Position numbers and translations under genes: made by a program
Notes under the pieces: model-generated
What the model saw: only the letters and a program-made list of their open reading frames with translations
Database searches by the model: none
Told to the model about the DNA's origin: nothing
In this document: positions 52,973 to 61,112 of the stretch, one piece after another
How the letters are laid out: each line of letters opens with the position of its first letter
Numbering within the stretch: position 1 is the first letter of the stretch
Source of the DNA: Bacillota bacterium
GTDB taxonomy: Bacteria > Bacillota > Clostridia > Christensenellales > SZUA-584
Assembly: GCA_023461435.1 (NCBI GenBank)
Contig: JAEYLC010000037.1
Coordinates: forward strand, 33,687 to 97,686
Length of the DNA stretch: 64,000 bases
Direction of reading: 5' to 3'

Positions 52973-53896
52973 TTACCGTTCCTCGCGATAATACGGTTTG
53001 CCGCTGGATTTCGGGCCCGCTTTGCGGATGCCGAATACGGACAGCGCGATCAGCGTGCACAAATACGGGATCATCTGGAAAAGCTGATAAGGCGTATCGG
53101 TGCTCATGACCTGCAAATTGAGCTGCAAGGCGTCGCAGAAGCCGAACAGCAGGCAGGCCAGCAGCACGCCGCTTGAGCTCCAGCGGCCGAATATGACGGC
53201 GGAAAGAGCGATAAACCCACGCCCGGCCACGATACCGTCCGAATAGGTGTTGACATAACAGGTCGTGAGGTACGCGCCGCCGATGCCGGCCATCATGCCG
53301 CAGATGATAGCCGCGATGTATTTTTGCTGAATGACGTTGATGCCGAGCGTTTCTGCCGCTCTCGGGAATTCGCCGACGGCTTTGAAATTGAGCCCGGCTT
53401 TCGTTCTGCTGAAGAATATGGCCGTCACGATGACCATCAGATAAGCGAAGTATACCATCGGGGTCTGGTTGAACAGCACGCCGCCGATCAGCGGTATGTC
53501 CTTGAGCACCGGAACGGCGATCGGAGCCATCAAAGTCCCCTGAGCCAGCGTGGAGCTGACGCCGAAATAGATGCGGTATATAAACGCGGCCACGGCGGGC
53601 GCGAATATGTTGATCGCCATGCCGTAAACGATCTGTTCGGCCCGGAGCGTGATGGTACAGAAGGCGTATATCATGTTGACGAGCATGCCGCCGATCGCGC
53701 CCGCGAGTATGCCGAGGTATGGGCTGCCCGTCACATAGCAGACCAGAAAGCCGGCCAGCGCGCCGAAGGTCATAATGCCGTCAAGGCCGATATTGACAAG
53801 GCCGGCACGTTCGGAATACAGCTCCGCCAAAGCGACAAGCAGGATCGGTGTGGCCATACGGACGGTGGAAAGTATCATTTCCGATGCAAAATCCAT
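52973..53896 (-). CDS. nupQ: Nucleoside ABC transporter permease, second subunit (NupQ-like)
   Basis: 307 residues. About nine membrane helices; family features LAELYSERAGLVNIGLDGIMTFGA, then RGFIALSAVIFGRWSSSG near residue 210. This is the BPD-type permease of nucleoside importers. It begins next to the stop of the other permease gene with a GGAGG site. Confidence 0.9.
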   Translation of the reverse strand: MDFASEMILSTVRMATPILLVALAELYSERAGLVNIGLDGIMTFGALAGFLVCYVTGSPYLGILAGAIGGMLVNMIYAFCTITLRAEQIVYGMAINIFAPAVAAFIYRIYFGVSSTLAQGTLMAPIAVPVLKDIPLIGGVLFNQTPMVYFAYLMVIVTAIFFSRTKAGLNFKAVGEFPRAAETLGINVIQQKYIAAIICGMMAGIGGAYLTTCYVNTYSDGIVAGRGFIALSAVIFGRWSSSGVLLACLLFGFCDALQLNLQVMSTDTPYQLFQMIPYLCTLIALSVFGIRKAGPKSSGKPYYREER

Positions 53897-54955
53897 TTAT
53901 GCCGCCTCCTTCTTTCTGAACTTGGTTTTGATGAACTGCCGGATCTGCGGCAGGTGCACGATCGCAAAGCCCGCCACCGCGAATATGATCACCATCGCCT
54001 GTATGATGTCGATCACCGAGGTCGGAACGCCGGTGCCCACCTGCATGGTGGTCGCGCCGGTGCGCAGCACCGCGAAGAAATAGGCGATAAATACGGTTGC
54101 CAAAGGATTGAGCTGAGCAATCAGCGCAATGGCGACGCCGTCGAACCCAAAGCCCTGCCCGAAGCCGCTCATCAGACGGTACTGTGTGCCGAGCAGTTCC
54201 ACGCTGCCGCCGAGCCCCGCGATGGCGCCCGATGCGATGAAGCTGAAAAGAATGTACTTATTGACTGAAAAACCGTTGAACCGCGACGCGGTGCTGTTAA
54301 GCCCCACTGCGCGCAGGCGAAAACCGCTTGACGTGTTGAACAGAAAGTAGTGGATAACCATGGCGGCCGCCACAGCGATCACAATGCCCCATGTGATGCG
54401 CACATCGGGGAATATGCGCGATATCTGCACGCCGTCGGCTACGGCAGGCGTCTGCGGGACGCTGCCCTCGCGCAGCAGGCTCGTATACATAAGCCCCATA
54501 AACAGTATCGCAATGTAGTTGAGCATGATTGATACAATGATTTCGTTGAGGCCGCGCGTGATTTTGAGTATGCCGGGGATCGCGCCCCAGACACCGCCTG
54601 CGGCGGCGCCCAGCAGCAGGCAGATCAGTGTGCCCGGAATGCCGCTGACGCCCCAGGTTACACCCGCCCAAACGGACACGCATGCGCCGATCACAAACTG
54701 GCCTTCGCCGCCGAGGTTAAAAACGCCGCAGCGGTAGGCAAAGCATGCGCAGAGCCCCGTGAATATCAGCGGTGTCGCCTTGACGAGCGTTGTGGCCACA
54801 TTGGAAGCGCTGCCAAACGCGCCGATGATCAGATATTGTATCGCGTCGGCGGGAGAAGACCCCAGCGCCGCGATGATGATGCAGCCGATTCCAAAGGCAA
54901 CGATCACGGCAGCGAACGGAACCGCCACGCTTAAAAGCCTGTTCTTAATTTTCAT
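53897..54955 (-). CDS. nupP: Nucleoside ABC transporter permease, first subunit (NupP-like)
   Basis: 352 residues, about nine membrane helices; FAYRCGVFNLGGEGQFVIGA and LRAVGLNSTASRFNGFSVNKY are typical of this permease family. Overlaps the stop of the ATPase gene by four bases, with AAGGAGG upstream. Partners with NupQ to form the channel. Confidence 0.9.
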   Translation of the reverse strand: MKIKNRLLSVAVPFAAVIVAFGIGCIIIAALGSSPADAIQYLIIGAFGSASNVATTLVKATPLIFTGLCACFAYRCGVFNLGGEGQFVIGACVSVWAGVTWGVSGIPGTLICLLLGAAAGGVWGAIPGILKITRGLNEIIVSIMLNYIAILFMGLMYTSLLREGSVPQTPAVADGVQISRIFPDVRITWGIVIAVAAAMVIHYFLFNTSSGFRLRAVGLNSTASRFNGFSVNKYILFSFIASGAIAGLGGSVELLGTQYRLMSGFGQGFGFDGVAIALIAQLNPLATVFIAYFFAVLRTGATTMQVGTGVPTSVIDIIQAMVIIFAVAGFAIVHLPQIRQFIKTKFRKKEAA

Positions 54956-56472
54956 ATATCTGCCTCCTTGCCGCCCATGGCCAGGCTGATTTCCTGTATG
55001 GGAGGGTTCTTTCCGGAAAACTCGCCCATGATTTTGCCCTCGAACATCACAATGATGCGATCTGATATTTCGAGAATCTCATCGAAGTCCGCGGATACCA
55101 GCAAGATTCCGCAGCCGCGGTCCCGCGCCTCGATCATCGTGTCGTGAATGAAACGGGTCGCGCCGATATCAAGACCGCGCGTGGGATGAACCGCCACCAG
55201 CAGGTCCGGATTGCCCTCGAGCTCTCTCGCGAGTATCACCTTTTGCTGGTTGCCGCCCGAGAGGTTTCTGACCTCCTGCTCCACCGATTCGCAGCGGATA
55301 TCATACTTTTCCTGCATCTCAAGACAGTATTCGTGGATGGCCTTTTTCTTTAAGAAAGCGCCGCGCGCCGAGGAAAACTGCGGAGACAGCGTAGATTTAA
55401 GGACGATATTGTCCTGTACGGTCATGTTTGCAATGAGACCCATTTTGTTGCGGTCTTCGGGAATGTGAGCCACCTTGTTGTCGATAAACCCTTGCGGGGC
55501 GAACACCGCCACCTTGTCTCCTTTGATGGTGACTGCTCCCGTATCCGGCGGGATCACGCCGGTGATGATCTGGGACAGCTGGCTCTGGCCGTTTCCGTCC
55601 ACGCCCGCGATGCCGAGGATCTCGCCGCGTCCGATGCGCAGGGATACGTGATTGAGGCCGCTGTGCTTGGAGCTTTCGTTGAAGCTCACATCGGCGATCT
55701 CGGCGACGCTTTCGCCGGGGCTTACGGCTTTGACATAATGCGGGGGCGGCAGCTCGCGCCCGATCATAAGGCTGGCCAGCTCGTCGCTGCTTGTTTCGCA
55801 GCAGCTCAGTGTGCGCACCGTGCTGCCCGCGCGCAGTATCGTGATGCGGTCAGAGATGCGCAGCACCTCGCGCATTTTATGGCTGATGAAAATGATACTC
55901 TTGTTCTCTTCTTTGAGCTTGTGGATCACGTCGAACAGCCCTTCAACCTCGATGTCGGTCAGCGCCGCGGTGGGTTCGTCGAGCACCAGCAGCTCGGCGC
56001 CGCGGTAAAGCGCCTTGATGATTTCAATGCGCTGCTGCGCGCCCACGGATATATCGGAGATGGGTCTGTCGAGCTCGATCTTTAAGTTATAGCGGTCGGC
56101 GATCTCGAGAATTTCCTTCTTTCGGCTTTCCGCGTCGATAAAAATGCCTTTGGCATGCTTGTCGCCGAGTATGATGTTTTCGAAAACGGTCATCGCCTCC
56201 ACGAGCATGAAATGCTGGTGAACCATGCCGATGCCGAGCTTCACCGCCTGCGCCGGTGAATCGATCTTCACTTTTTTTCCGTTGAAACAGATGCTGCCTG
56301 CCGTGGGTTGATAGAGCCCGAACAGCACATTCATCAGCGTGCTTTTGCCGGCGCCGTTCTCACCGAGCAGCGTGTGGACCTCGCCGCGGCGGACATCAAG
56401 GTTGATGTCCTTGTTCGCATACAGATCCCCAAACTGCTTTGTGATGTTTTCCATACGCAGTATCTCTTGCAT
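54952..56472 (-). CDS. nupO: Nucleoside ABC transporter ATP-binding protein (NupO-like, two ABC domains)
   Basis: 506 residues. First ABC: Walker A GENGAGKSTL and signature ISVGAQQRIEI; second: degenerate Walker A GVDGNGQSQL and signature NLSGGNQQKVILARELE. This duplicated form is shared by nucleoside and simple-sugar importers. GGGAG lies 14 bases upstream of the ATG, rather far; an out-of-frame ATG closer to it has no useful frame. First gene of the operon, behind a structured leader. Confidence 0.9.
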   Translation of the reverse strand: MQEILRMENITKQFGDLYANKDINLDVRRGEVHTLLGENGAGKSTLMNVLFGLYQPTAGSICFNGKKVKIDSPAQAVKLGIGMVHQHFMLVEAMTVFENIILGDKHAKGIFIDAESRKKEILEIADRYNLKIELDRPISDISVGAQQRIEIIKALYRGAELLVLDEPTAALTDIEVEGLFDVIHKLKEENKSIIFISHKMREVLRISDRITILRAGSTVRTLSCCETSSDELASLMIGRELPPPHYVKAVSPGESVAEIADVSFNESSKHSGLNHVSLRIGRGEILGIAGVDGNGQSQLSQIITGVIPPDTGAVTIKGDKVAVFAPQGFIDNKVAHIPEDRNKMGLIANMTVQDNIVLKSTLSPQFSSARGAFLKKKAIHEYCLEMQEKYDIRCESVEQEVRNLSGGNQQKVILARELEGNPDLLVAVHPTRGLDIGATRFIHDTMIEARDRGCGILLVSADFDEILEISDRIIVMFEGKIMGEFSGKNPPIQEISLAMGGKEADI

Positions 56473-56640
56473 AAGCTTTCGCTCATCTCCCTTTTCAGCC
56501 GACCGCAGACGGTCAGCTGGTGATATTAGGCAAGTCGCTTAAAATAAAAAACGGCAGAATTTATCGCCAAGGCTCGGCTCGTTCTTCTTTGAACGACGGC
56601 GTTTGCTTACATCCTCCGTATCATAATGACATTTCTGCTT
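56473..56640 (-). promoter_or_regulatory. Structured leader of the nucleoside transporter operon
   Basis: About 167 bases between the likely start of transcription and nupO. It holds a GTTC/GAAC hairpin inside an outer CGCC/GGCG pairing, then GGC...GCCG followed by TTTTTTATTTT (56551-56541, minus strand), which could be an attenuator, and a strong CAGCTGACCG/CGGTCGGCTG hairpin (56519-56496) before the ribosome site. The purine riboswitch core is not present. I cannot assign a class. Confidence 0.45.
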
Positions 56641-56645
56641 TCTTC

Positions 56646-56665
56646 ACTATAACATATATTATGTT
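56646..56665 (-). promoter_or_regulatory. Promoter region with palindrome, nucleoside transporter operon
   Basis: Minus strand TATAGT at 56651-56646 as a -10 element. Just upstream, AACATA-TAT-TATGTT (56651-56665 on the plus strand) is a perfect inverted repeat, a possible repressor site; a TTGACA at 56671-56666 is too close (13-base spacer) to serve as the -35. Confidence 0.4.
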
Positions 56666-56916
56666 GTCAAATCAGGCTCGATTTTTAACGTATCGTGTCC
56701 GAAAAAATAATTTTGACAATAAAAATATTTTTGTTAATTGTACTGTGAAAAATCGCATTTGTCAATCATTTTTGCCTCGCGGACGACGAGCCGACATGCT
56801 GTTTTTTGTGCGCAGGCACAATGTGCGAGTTTATATAAATCGCTTTTGAGCGTCGCTGAGGGAAATAAGGCAATATTCTTTTTTGGGGCGTTATTGCCCG
56901 GAAAGGAGATTACCTT

Positions 56917-57303
56917 ATGGATTGGTCAGAGATTGTGATTGCGGCGGTCGGCCTTGTATTTTCGGCTGTGGTGGTGCCGCTTGTGAAGGCGGCGTTCGCA
57001 TGGCTCAAAAGCAGGACGGAAAATGAAGCGGTGCGGGCGGCTCTCGATGAAGCGAGAACGGTGGCGGACAATGTGGTGGCGAGCTTGAAGGCCACGCTGG
57101 TGGATGGGCTCAAGGCCAAAAGCGCGGATGGACAACTGAGCGCGGCTGAAGCGCGCGAGGTCGCAAAAAAAGCGATGGATATGTTCTTAAGCGACCTGTC
57201 TGCAAGATCGCTCGGGGTGATAAAAAGCAATGCGGACGATGCGGCGGCCTTTGTGGGCAACCTGCTCGAGGCGCGTCTGCTTGCGCTGAGGGAGGGGAAG
57301 TAG
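56917..57303 (+). CDS. Phage-type holin, LL-H family
   Basis: 128 residues. One membrane helix at the N-terminus (IVIAAVGLVFSAVVVPLVKAAFAW), then a helical, Ala/Lys-rich cytoplasmic tail with ARTVADNVVASLKATLVDGLK and SAAEAREVAKKAMDMFLS, as in LL-H-type phage holins. GGAGAT precedes the ATG. No endolysin gene is near, so it is a phage relic or serves another purpose. Confidence 0.72.
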   Translation: MDWSEIVIAAVGLVFSAVVVPLVKAAFAWLKSRTENEAVRAALDEARTVADNVVASLKATLVDGLKAKSADGQLSAAEAREVAKKAMDMFLSDLSARSLGVIKSNADDAAAFVGNLLEARLLALREGK

Positions 57304-57876
57304 GTGGACCTGGCCAAGCAGATCGAGGAACAATACTTAAAAGAGCTCGAGGCGCAGAAAGCCCAGCTCAAAGCCGGGTACGATCAGAATGCGGCTGCGT
57401 ATCAAAAGCAGATCGGTGATGCCGCGGGACAATATCAGCAGCTTAAAAACGAAGCCTATGTGAACAGCGCGCTGGCGGAAAGAGCCCGGCGAGAGAACGT
57501 GGCGAACATGGGGCTTTCGGGAGAAGGCGGCACCTCGCAGACCTTGCAGCAGCGCAGCACAGCCGCGCTGCTTGGCACGTTGGGCGATGTGTCGCGGCAG
57601 CAGCAGGATTATACGGATAACGTGAATTTGGCGCTTGCGAGTCTTGCGGCTCAATACGGAGCGGATGTGACGAGTCTGGAAGCCAATAACGCGTCGGCGC
57701 TCAATGAAGCGCTGATCAAGCAAAGCCAGTGGCAGGCCGATTACGATCTTCAGATGCGCAAAATGCAGGAGGATGAGCAGCAGAGCATATTCAAACAGGC
57801 ATATAACCTGTACTTAAAGAGGATGATCACAGCGGCGCAGTTTAAGGCGATGACGGGCATCAGCCTCAAAAGATAA
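57304..57876 (+). CDS. Coiled-coil protein, probably phage-derived
   Basis: 190 residues, GTG start directly after the holin stop. Mostly coiled coil, rich in Gln, Ala, Glu and Lys (QIEEQYLKELEAQKAQLKAGYDQ), with a RENVANMGLSGEGGTSQTLQQ segment in the middle as in some tail-fibre or tape-measure adaptor proteins. No known domain. It forms a unit with the holin and ends in a terminator. Confidence 0.65.
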   Translation: MDLAKQIEEQYLKELEAQKAQLKAGYDQNAAAYQKQIGDAAGQYQQLKNEAYVNSALAERARRENVANMGLSGEGGTSQTLQQRSTAALLGTLGDVSRQQQDYTDNVNLALASLAAQYGADVTSLEANNASALNEALIKQSQWQADYDLQMRKMQEDEQQSIFKQAYNLYLKRMITAAQFKAMTGISLKR

Positions 57877-57886
57877 TAATGAGAAT

Positions 57887-57914
57887 GCCGGAGCGCTGCT
57901 GTGCTCCGGCTTAA
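57887..57914 (+). terminator. Terminator after the holin unit
   Basis: GCCGGAGC/GCTCCGGC stem; the tail TTAATT is short of T residues, so the strength is doubtful. Confidence 0.55.
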
Positions 57915-57924
57915 TTATGCCGCA

Positions 57925-57952
57925 TTGACTTTTTTGGGAATTATTCTATAAT
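57925..57952 (+). promoter_or_regulatory. Strong promoter of the leader RNA
   Basis: TTGACT, 16-base spacer, TATAAT; transcription would start near 57959. Confidence 0.7.
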
Positions 57953-57958
57953 GAAGAC

Positions 57959-58135
57959 ATCTCAATTCAAGGGAGGTGTCTGTTTGCCGGTTGTTCTGTA
58001 AGGTGTGGTTTGTGTAAAAGGAGCGCAAAAATTATTTGTGTACCCTTAGGATGCCTTGCGGAATCGACGAGCCAAACGGATGCCTTATCAAATGGAGCGT
58101 TCGGTCAGGCGTATTTGCGCCTGCTTTTCTTTTTT
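57959..58135 (+). ncRNA. Structured RNA (leader or stand-alone) ending in a terminator, before a methyltransferase gene
   Basis: The roughly 175-base RNA folds as a long rod: GCCGGTTGTTC (57986-57996) with GAGCGTTCGGT (58095-58105), TAAGGTGT (57999-58006) with ATGCCTTA (58080-58087), GTTTG (58008-58012) with CAAAC (58073-58077), and an inner hairpin GCGCAAA/TTTGTGT. GGATGCCTT occurs twice (58049 and 58078), so the TAAGGTGT arm has two possible partners. The stem CAGGCG/CGCCTG with TTTTCTTTTTT (58106-58135) terminates it, 39 bases before the methyltransferase start. It may be a riboswitch-like attenuator or an independent small RNA. Known classes I checked by eye (purine, SAM-I, ZTP, fluoride, T-box) do not fit. 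Confidence 0.55.
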
Positions 58136-58173
58136 CGCGGGGCATCAATCGAGAAAAAAGAAAGGAAAAGAAA

Positions 58174-58875
58174 ATGAAATTCAGCGATGATTATTTAAAA
58201 GAGAACATGATGGGGCCCAACGTGGTCACATTGCTCGAAGAGCTGACCGAAGGCCTTGATTGGAAACCAGATATGCGCATTATGGACCTTGGGTGCGGCA
58301 TGGGGCTCTCTTCGATGGCGCTGGCTGAGAAAAGCGGAGCGCAGGTGTTTGCGGTGGACTTATGGATACCGGCGGCGGAGAATGACCGCCGTTTTACCGA
58401 AATGGGGGTTGAAAAACGCATCATCCCCATACACGCCGATGTGACAGCCGAGCTGCCGTTTGCGCAGGAGTACTTCGATGCCGTGGTCAGCCTGGACGCT
58501 TATCATCATTTTGGACGCAATGAAAAGTTTATGGACGAGAAGCTGGCGCCGTTTGTGAAAAAGGGCGGTCTCATCGCGCTGGTGATACCCGGGTTTAATA
58601 CGGAGATACACGGCAATATCCCGGAGGCGATGCTGCGCTCGTGGACGGCGGAGGACTTAGAGACGATCCAAACGAGCGTATACTGGGAAGCAATGTTCAA
58701 GCAGTCGCGGCTCATCGAAGACCTGTGCATCCGCGAGATGAGAAGCTGTGAATCAAGCTGGTCGGACTGGCTTAAGTGCGATAACCCGTATGCGATATCC
58801 GACCGTGCCGCGATGCAGGCCGGGGCCGGACAATACATGAACATGATCTCTGTAATATGCAGGCGTAAAAAATGA
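58174..58875 (+). CDS. SAM-dependent class I methyltransferase, substrate unknown
   Basis: 233 residues from the ATG at 58174 (GAAAGGAAAAG upstream). Motif I is IMDLGCGMGLSSMAL, followed by VFAVDLWIPAAENDR and FDAVVSLDAYHHFG (post-I and motif II). The rest has no marker for a substrate. The frame upstream of the ATG overlaps the terminator and is not translated. Expression probably depends on read-through of that terminator or on a promoter hidden behind it. Confidence 0.85.
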   Translation: MKFSDDYLKENMMGPNVVTLLEELTEGLDWKPDMRIMDLGCGMGLSSMALAEKSGAQVFAVDLWIPAAENDRRFTEMGVEKRIIPIHADVTAELPFAQEYFDAVVSLDAYHHFGRNEKFMDEKLAPFVKKGGLIALVIPGFNTEIHGNIPEAMLRSWTAEDLETIQTSVYWEAMFKQSRLIEDLCIREMRSCESSWSDWLKCDNPYAISDRAAMQAGAGQYMNMISVICRRKK

Positions 58876-58880
58876 AGTAG

Positions 58881-58905
58881 AGCCGGGCGCAATCCCGGCT
58901 TTTTC
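58881..58905 (+). terminator. Intrinsic terminator after the methyltransferase gene
   Basis: AGCCGGG/CCCGGCT stem and TTTTTC. Confidence 0.85.
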
Positions 58906-58908
58906 TTT

Positions 58909-58936
58909 GAAAAAGATCAGGCCTCGCAATGAGGCC
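58909..58936 (-). terminator. Terminator of the DUF975 gene
   Basis: Minus strand GGCCTC/GAGGCC stem, then TGATCTTTTTC. Confidence 0.6.
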
Positions 58937-58979
58937 AACTAAAAGAAAAGAATTTATCGTATGCAAATGGTATTTTAAA

Positions 58980-59594
58980 TTATGCAAGCTCCTCTGGTTT
59001 GATGATGCCGCTGTTTAAGGCTTTCGCTTTAAGATCGACATAAAGGCCCGCAAAGCTCGTGCCGGCATACGGGCCGACGTAGAGAATCTGCAGAATACCG
59101 GCGGTCAGCGCCGAAAGAATCGCCCATCCGAGGAAGCTGAGGCACATTACAAATATGCCGCCTTTATGGCCGCGCGTCATACGCATCGACAGCTTGATGG
59201 CGTCGGTGGCGCGCACATTCGGACAATCAGCAAGAATGTAGGGTGTCATTGAGTATGCGAAAGCTTTGACGATACCGGGGATCACGAAGAGCAGAGACCA
59301 TAGGAAGACGAAAAGCTCCATCCAGAGCATGCCGCCAAGGTTGCGCCCGTAATTCGTGAAACCGTCTGTAAACATGTCGCCGACATCAGCGGTTTCGCGC
59401 TTGTAAATGCGCAAGAAGAAAGAACTGATACCCACCATCAGCGGCGGCATAATCAAAAGAGCGCCGAGTCCGGCTGTGACGGCGGATGCAACGGCTGAGA
59501 CCAGAGCAAACAGCACATAGACACCGACGGAGAGACCGTACTGGGCCTGAAAAGCGGATTTGGCGTTTTGTTTAATCTCGGCACGGTTAAACAT
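58980..59594 (-). CDS. DUF975 family membrane protein
   Basis: 204 residues with about five membrane helices. DUF975 features: NAKSAFQAQYGLSVGVYVL at the start, SMTPYILADCPNVRATDAIKLSMRMTRGHKGGIFV (in parts) in the middle, and GPYAGTSFAGLYVDLK near the end. Function unknown; common in Firmicutes. AGGAGG before the ATG. Confidence 0.88.
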   Translation of the reverse strand: MFNRAEIKQNAKSAFQAQYGLSVGVYVLFALVSAVASAVTAGLGALLIMPPLMVGISSFFLRIYKRETADVGDMFTDGFTNYGRNLGGMLWMELFVFLWSLLFVIPGIVKAFAYSMTPYILADCPNVRATDAIKLSMRMTRGHKGGIFVMCLSFLGWAILSALTAGILQILYVGPYAGTSFAGLYVDLKAKALNSGIIKPEELA

Positions 59595-59599
59595 GTCGT

Positions 59600-59958
59600 A
59601 GCCTCCTTATAACTATAGGATATGATGATAGTTAATTATACCATCCGCGGCAAATGATCACAAGTTAAGTGTTTGTCATAATTGCTGCGCTTGTATATTG
59701 ACTATGAAACGATATATTTAAATATGCTTAATGAAAGTGGCGGCTTAAACTATTATGGAGCTGTTCAAGGGAATAATTATGGATGGGGCAAGCCCCCGTC
59801 TTTTTTATTGAAAGCAAAAAGATCGCACACATTTGAATTTTTGATATACCGAAAAGTGGACAACAAACCGATATAATAAGAACAGATGTTCGATGCATAG
59901 GGCAATATGAGTGTTTCCAGGGCCAAATCCGGTTGATGGCTAACCCTGAGGCGAGGTA
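59600..59958. other. Intergenic stretch, no convincing gene
   Basis: A 64-codon frame (59682-59876) lacks a ribosome site and codon bias. GGGGC/GCCCC followed by GTCTTTTTT (about 59785-59812) would be a terminator for a short plus-strand transcript, and TTGACT occurs near 59698, so a small RNA of about 90 bases is possible but weak. Confidence 0.3.
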
Positions 59959-59960
59959 GA

Positions 59961-60332
59961 TCAGCTTTTGCCGCCTTCATCTTTGAGAGTCTGCGCCAGC
60001 TTGATGGCCAGTCTGAGCTCGTCGGGGCTGATGTTGCGGGCGGCAATCTCGTCCAGCATCTCCGTGGTAATACCGCGGCTTAACAGCGTGGGCTCAGGTT
60101 CGCACTCCTTCAGTACCTTATACTGGCGGTTGGGCGTGATGCCGAGAAGATAATCCGCAGAGCATCCGAGCGCATCGCACAGCTTTTCAAGAACCTCAAG
60201 GGAGGGTCGCTTGCGGCCCTTTTCGATCTCGGCAAGAAAAGCCTGAGTAATGCCGACGCGTTCGGCAAGTTGTGACTGGGTGAGCCCCTGCGTCTTTCGT
60301 CTTTGACTGATTCTTTCTGGCAGATCGTTCAA
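59961..60332 (-). CDS. XRE family repressor (cI-like)
   Basis: 123 residues, TTG start with AAGGAG 11 bases upstream. Helix-turn-helix at about 9-64: GLTQSQLAERVGITQAFLAEIEKG and PSLEVLEKLCDALGCSADYLLGI. The C-terminal half is a short helical part without a peptidase site, so it is not cleaved by RecA action. It is divergent from a second XRE gene across a region with four matching operators, the layout of a phage repressor. Confidence 0.88.
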   Translation of the reverse strand: MNDLPERISQRRKTQGLTQSQLAERVGITQAFLAEIEKGRKRPSLEVLEKLCDALGCSADYLLGITPNRQYKVLKECEPEPTLLSRGITTEMLDEIAARNISPDELRLAIKLAQTLKDEGGKS

Positions 60333-60363
60333 TGGATTAACATCTCCTTTGCAGCGAATTGTA

Positions 60364-60471
60364 ATAGCTCACTGTTATTGCAATTATAGCTCTAAGCGAT
60401 AGATTTGTATAGTATAGCTTAAAGCTATTGACATTGTGCCTGATATTGGCTAGATTATAGCCAACAGCTAT
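60364..60471. promoter_or_regulatory. Divergent control region with four operators
   Basis: Four copies of ATAGC-N5-GCTAT: O1 60364-60378 (GTTAT right arm), O2 60386-60400 (GCGAT right arm), O3 60414-60428 and O4 60457-60471 (perfect arms). The rightward promoter is TTGACA (60428-60433), 17 bases, TAGATT (60451-60456), flanked by O3 and O4. The leftward promoter is TATACA-17-TATAAT (-10 at 60388-60383), overlapped by O2. This is a lambda-like switch layout. Confidence 0.8.
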
Positions 60472-60485
60472 TGAGGAGGTCATAT

Positions 60486-60740
60486 ATGAGAGTGGGGCTG
60501 GCAATGCTTCGGGAGGGAGCGAATTTTACACAAACGAAGATATCACGGTGTGTCGGCATATCTCAAGGGTATTATTCGGATATTGAGTGCGGTGCGCGAT
60601 GTCCGTCGCCCGAGGTGGCGCTGCGTATTGCCAGGGTTCTTGATATTCCGGAGAATGATATATTCCGCGTTTTTTATGCGGAAGAGCAGGGAAAGAGGAG
60701 CAAGCAATATGCAGGAAAACGATATGGGAACAGCCTTTAA
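60486..60740 (+). CDS. XRE family regulator (cro-like)
   Basis: 84 residues from the ATG at 60486, with GAGGAGG upstream. A single helix-turn-helix: NFTQTKISRCVGISQGYYSDIECG and SPEVALRIARVLDIPENDIF. Transcribed from the operator-flanked rightward promoter, opposite the cI-like gene. First gene of a run of small phage-like genes. Confidence 0.87.
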   Translation: MRVGLAMLREGANFTQTKISRCVGISQGYYSDIECGARCPSPEVALRIARVLDIPENDIFRVFYAEEQGKRSKQYAGKRYGNSL

Positions 60741-60897
60741 GCTCTGTGTGCTGGCAGAGGCGGTTAAACTGACAAAAGATGCGTATCTCAAGACAAAAGA
60801 CAGAAAAATCGCCGCTGCCGCGCTGGTGCTGACGGAGCTTGCGCTGGGCGAGGCGGAAGCAATGGTTCCATGCCGGAGGGAGACAAAAGATGAATGA
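60709..60897 (+). CDS. Small helical protein in phage-like operon
   Basis: 62 residues, starting at an ATG inside the end of the cro-like gene, with GAGGAG upstream. Helical (LAEAVKLTKDAYLKTKDRKIAAAALVLTELALG). No family recognised. Size and place match the small early genes of Firmicutes phages. Overlaps the next gene by eight bases. Confidence 0.65.
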   Translation: MQENDMGTAFKLCVLAEAVKLTKDAYLKTKDRKIAAAALVLTELALGEAEAMVPCRRETKDE

Positions 60898-61096
60898 CGA
60901 CAGATTTAAAGGTGAAGCAGCCGAGCCGCCCGTTGCTTTGAGGTGCGGCTACTGCGGCGGCGCAATCCGGCAGGGGTCCTGTTATTACATTTATGAGGAA
61001 AAGGATATCTGCAGCGGATGTGCGGGCCGGTTTGCATGGAGCGAGTTTGAAGCATTATCAAAAAAACGCTTGGCAGGGCCCAAGCACTGGCTTTAA
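60890..61096 (+). CDS. Small zinc-finger-like protein in phage-like operon
   Basis: 68 residues from the ATG at 60890 (GGAGGG upstream). CGYCGGAIRQGSCYYIYEEKDICSGCAGRF has two CxxC pairs, probably holding one zinc, like small phage or mobile-element zinc-binding proteins. No function known. Confidence 0.68.
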   Translation: MNDDRFKGEAAEPPVALRCGYCGGAIRQGSCYYIYEEKDICSGCAGRFAWSEFEALSKKRLAGPKHWL

Positions 61097-61112
61097 GAAG
61101 GGGGAAAGGCAA

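Noticed and set aside
53324..54268. Long plus-strand frame across both permease genes
   Set aside because: It spans two real genes on the other strand and lacks any motif.
56473..56640. Purine riboswitch before nupO
   Set aside because: The conserved three-way-junction core is not present on the coding strand.
57959..58135. 6S RNA or T-box leader
   Set aside because: No clear large central bubble, and no T-box sequence or specifier loop could be seen.
59682..59876. 64-codon frame before the cI-like gene
   Set aside because: No ribosome site, passes through a terminator-like hairpin.
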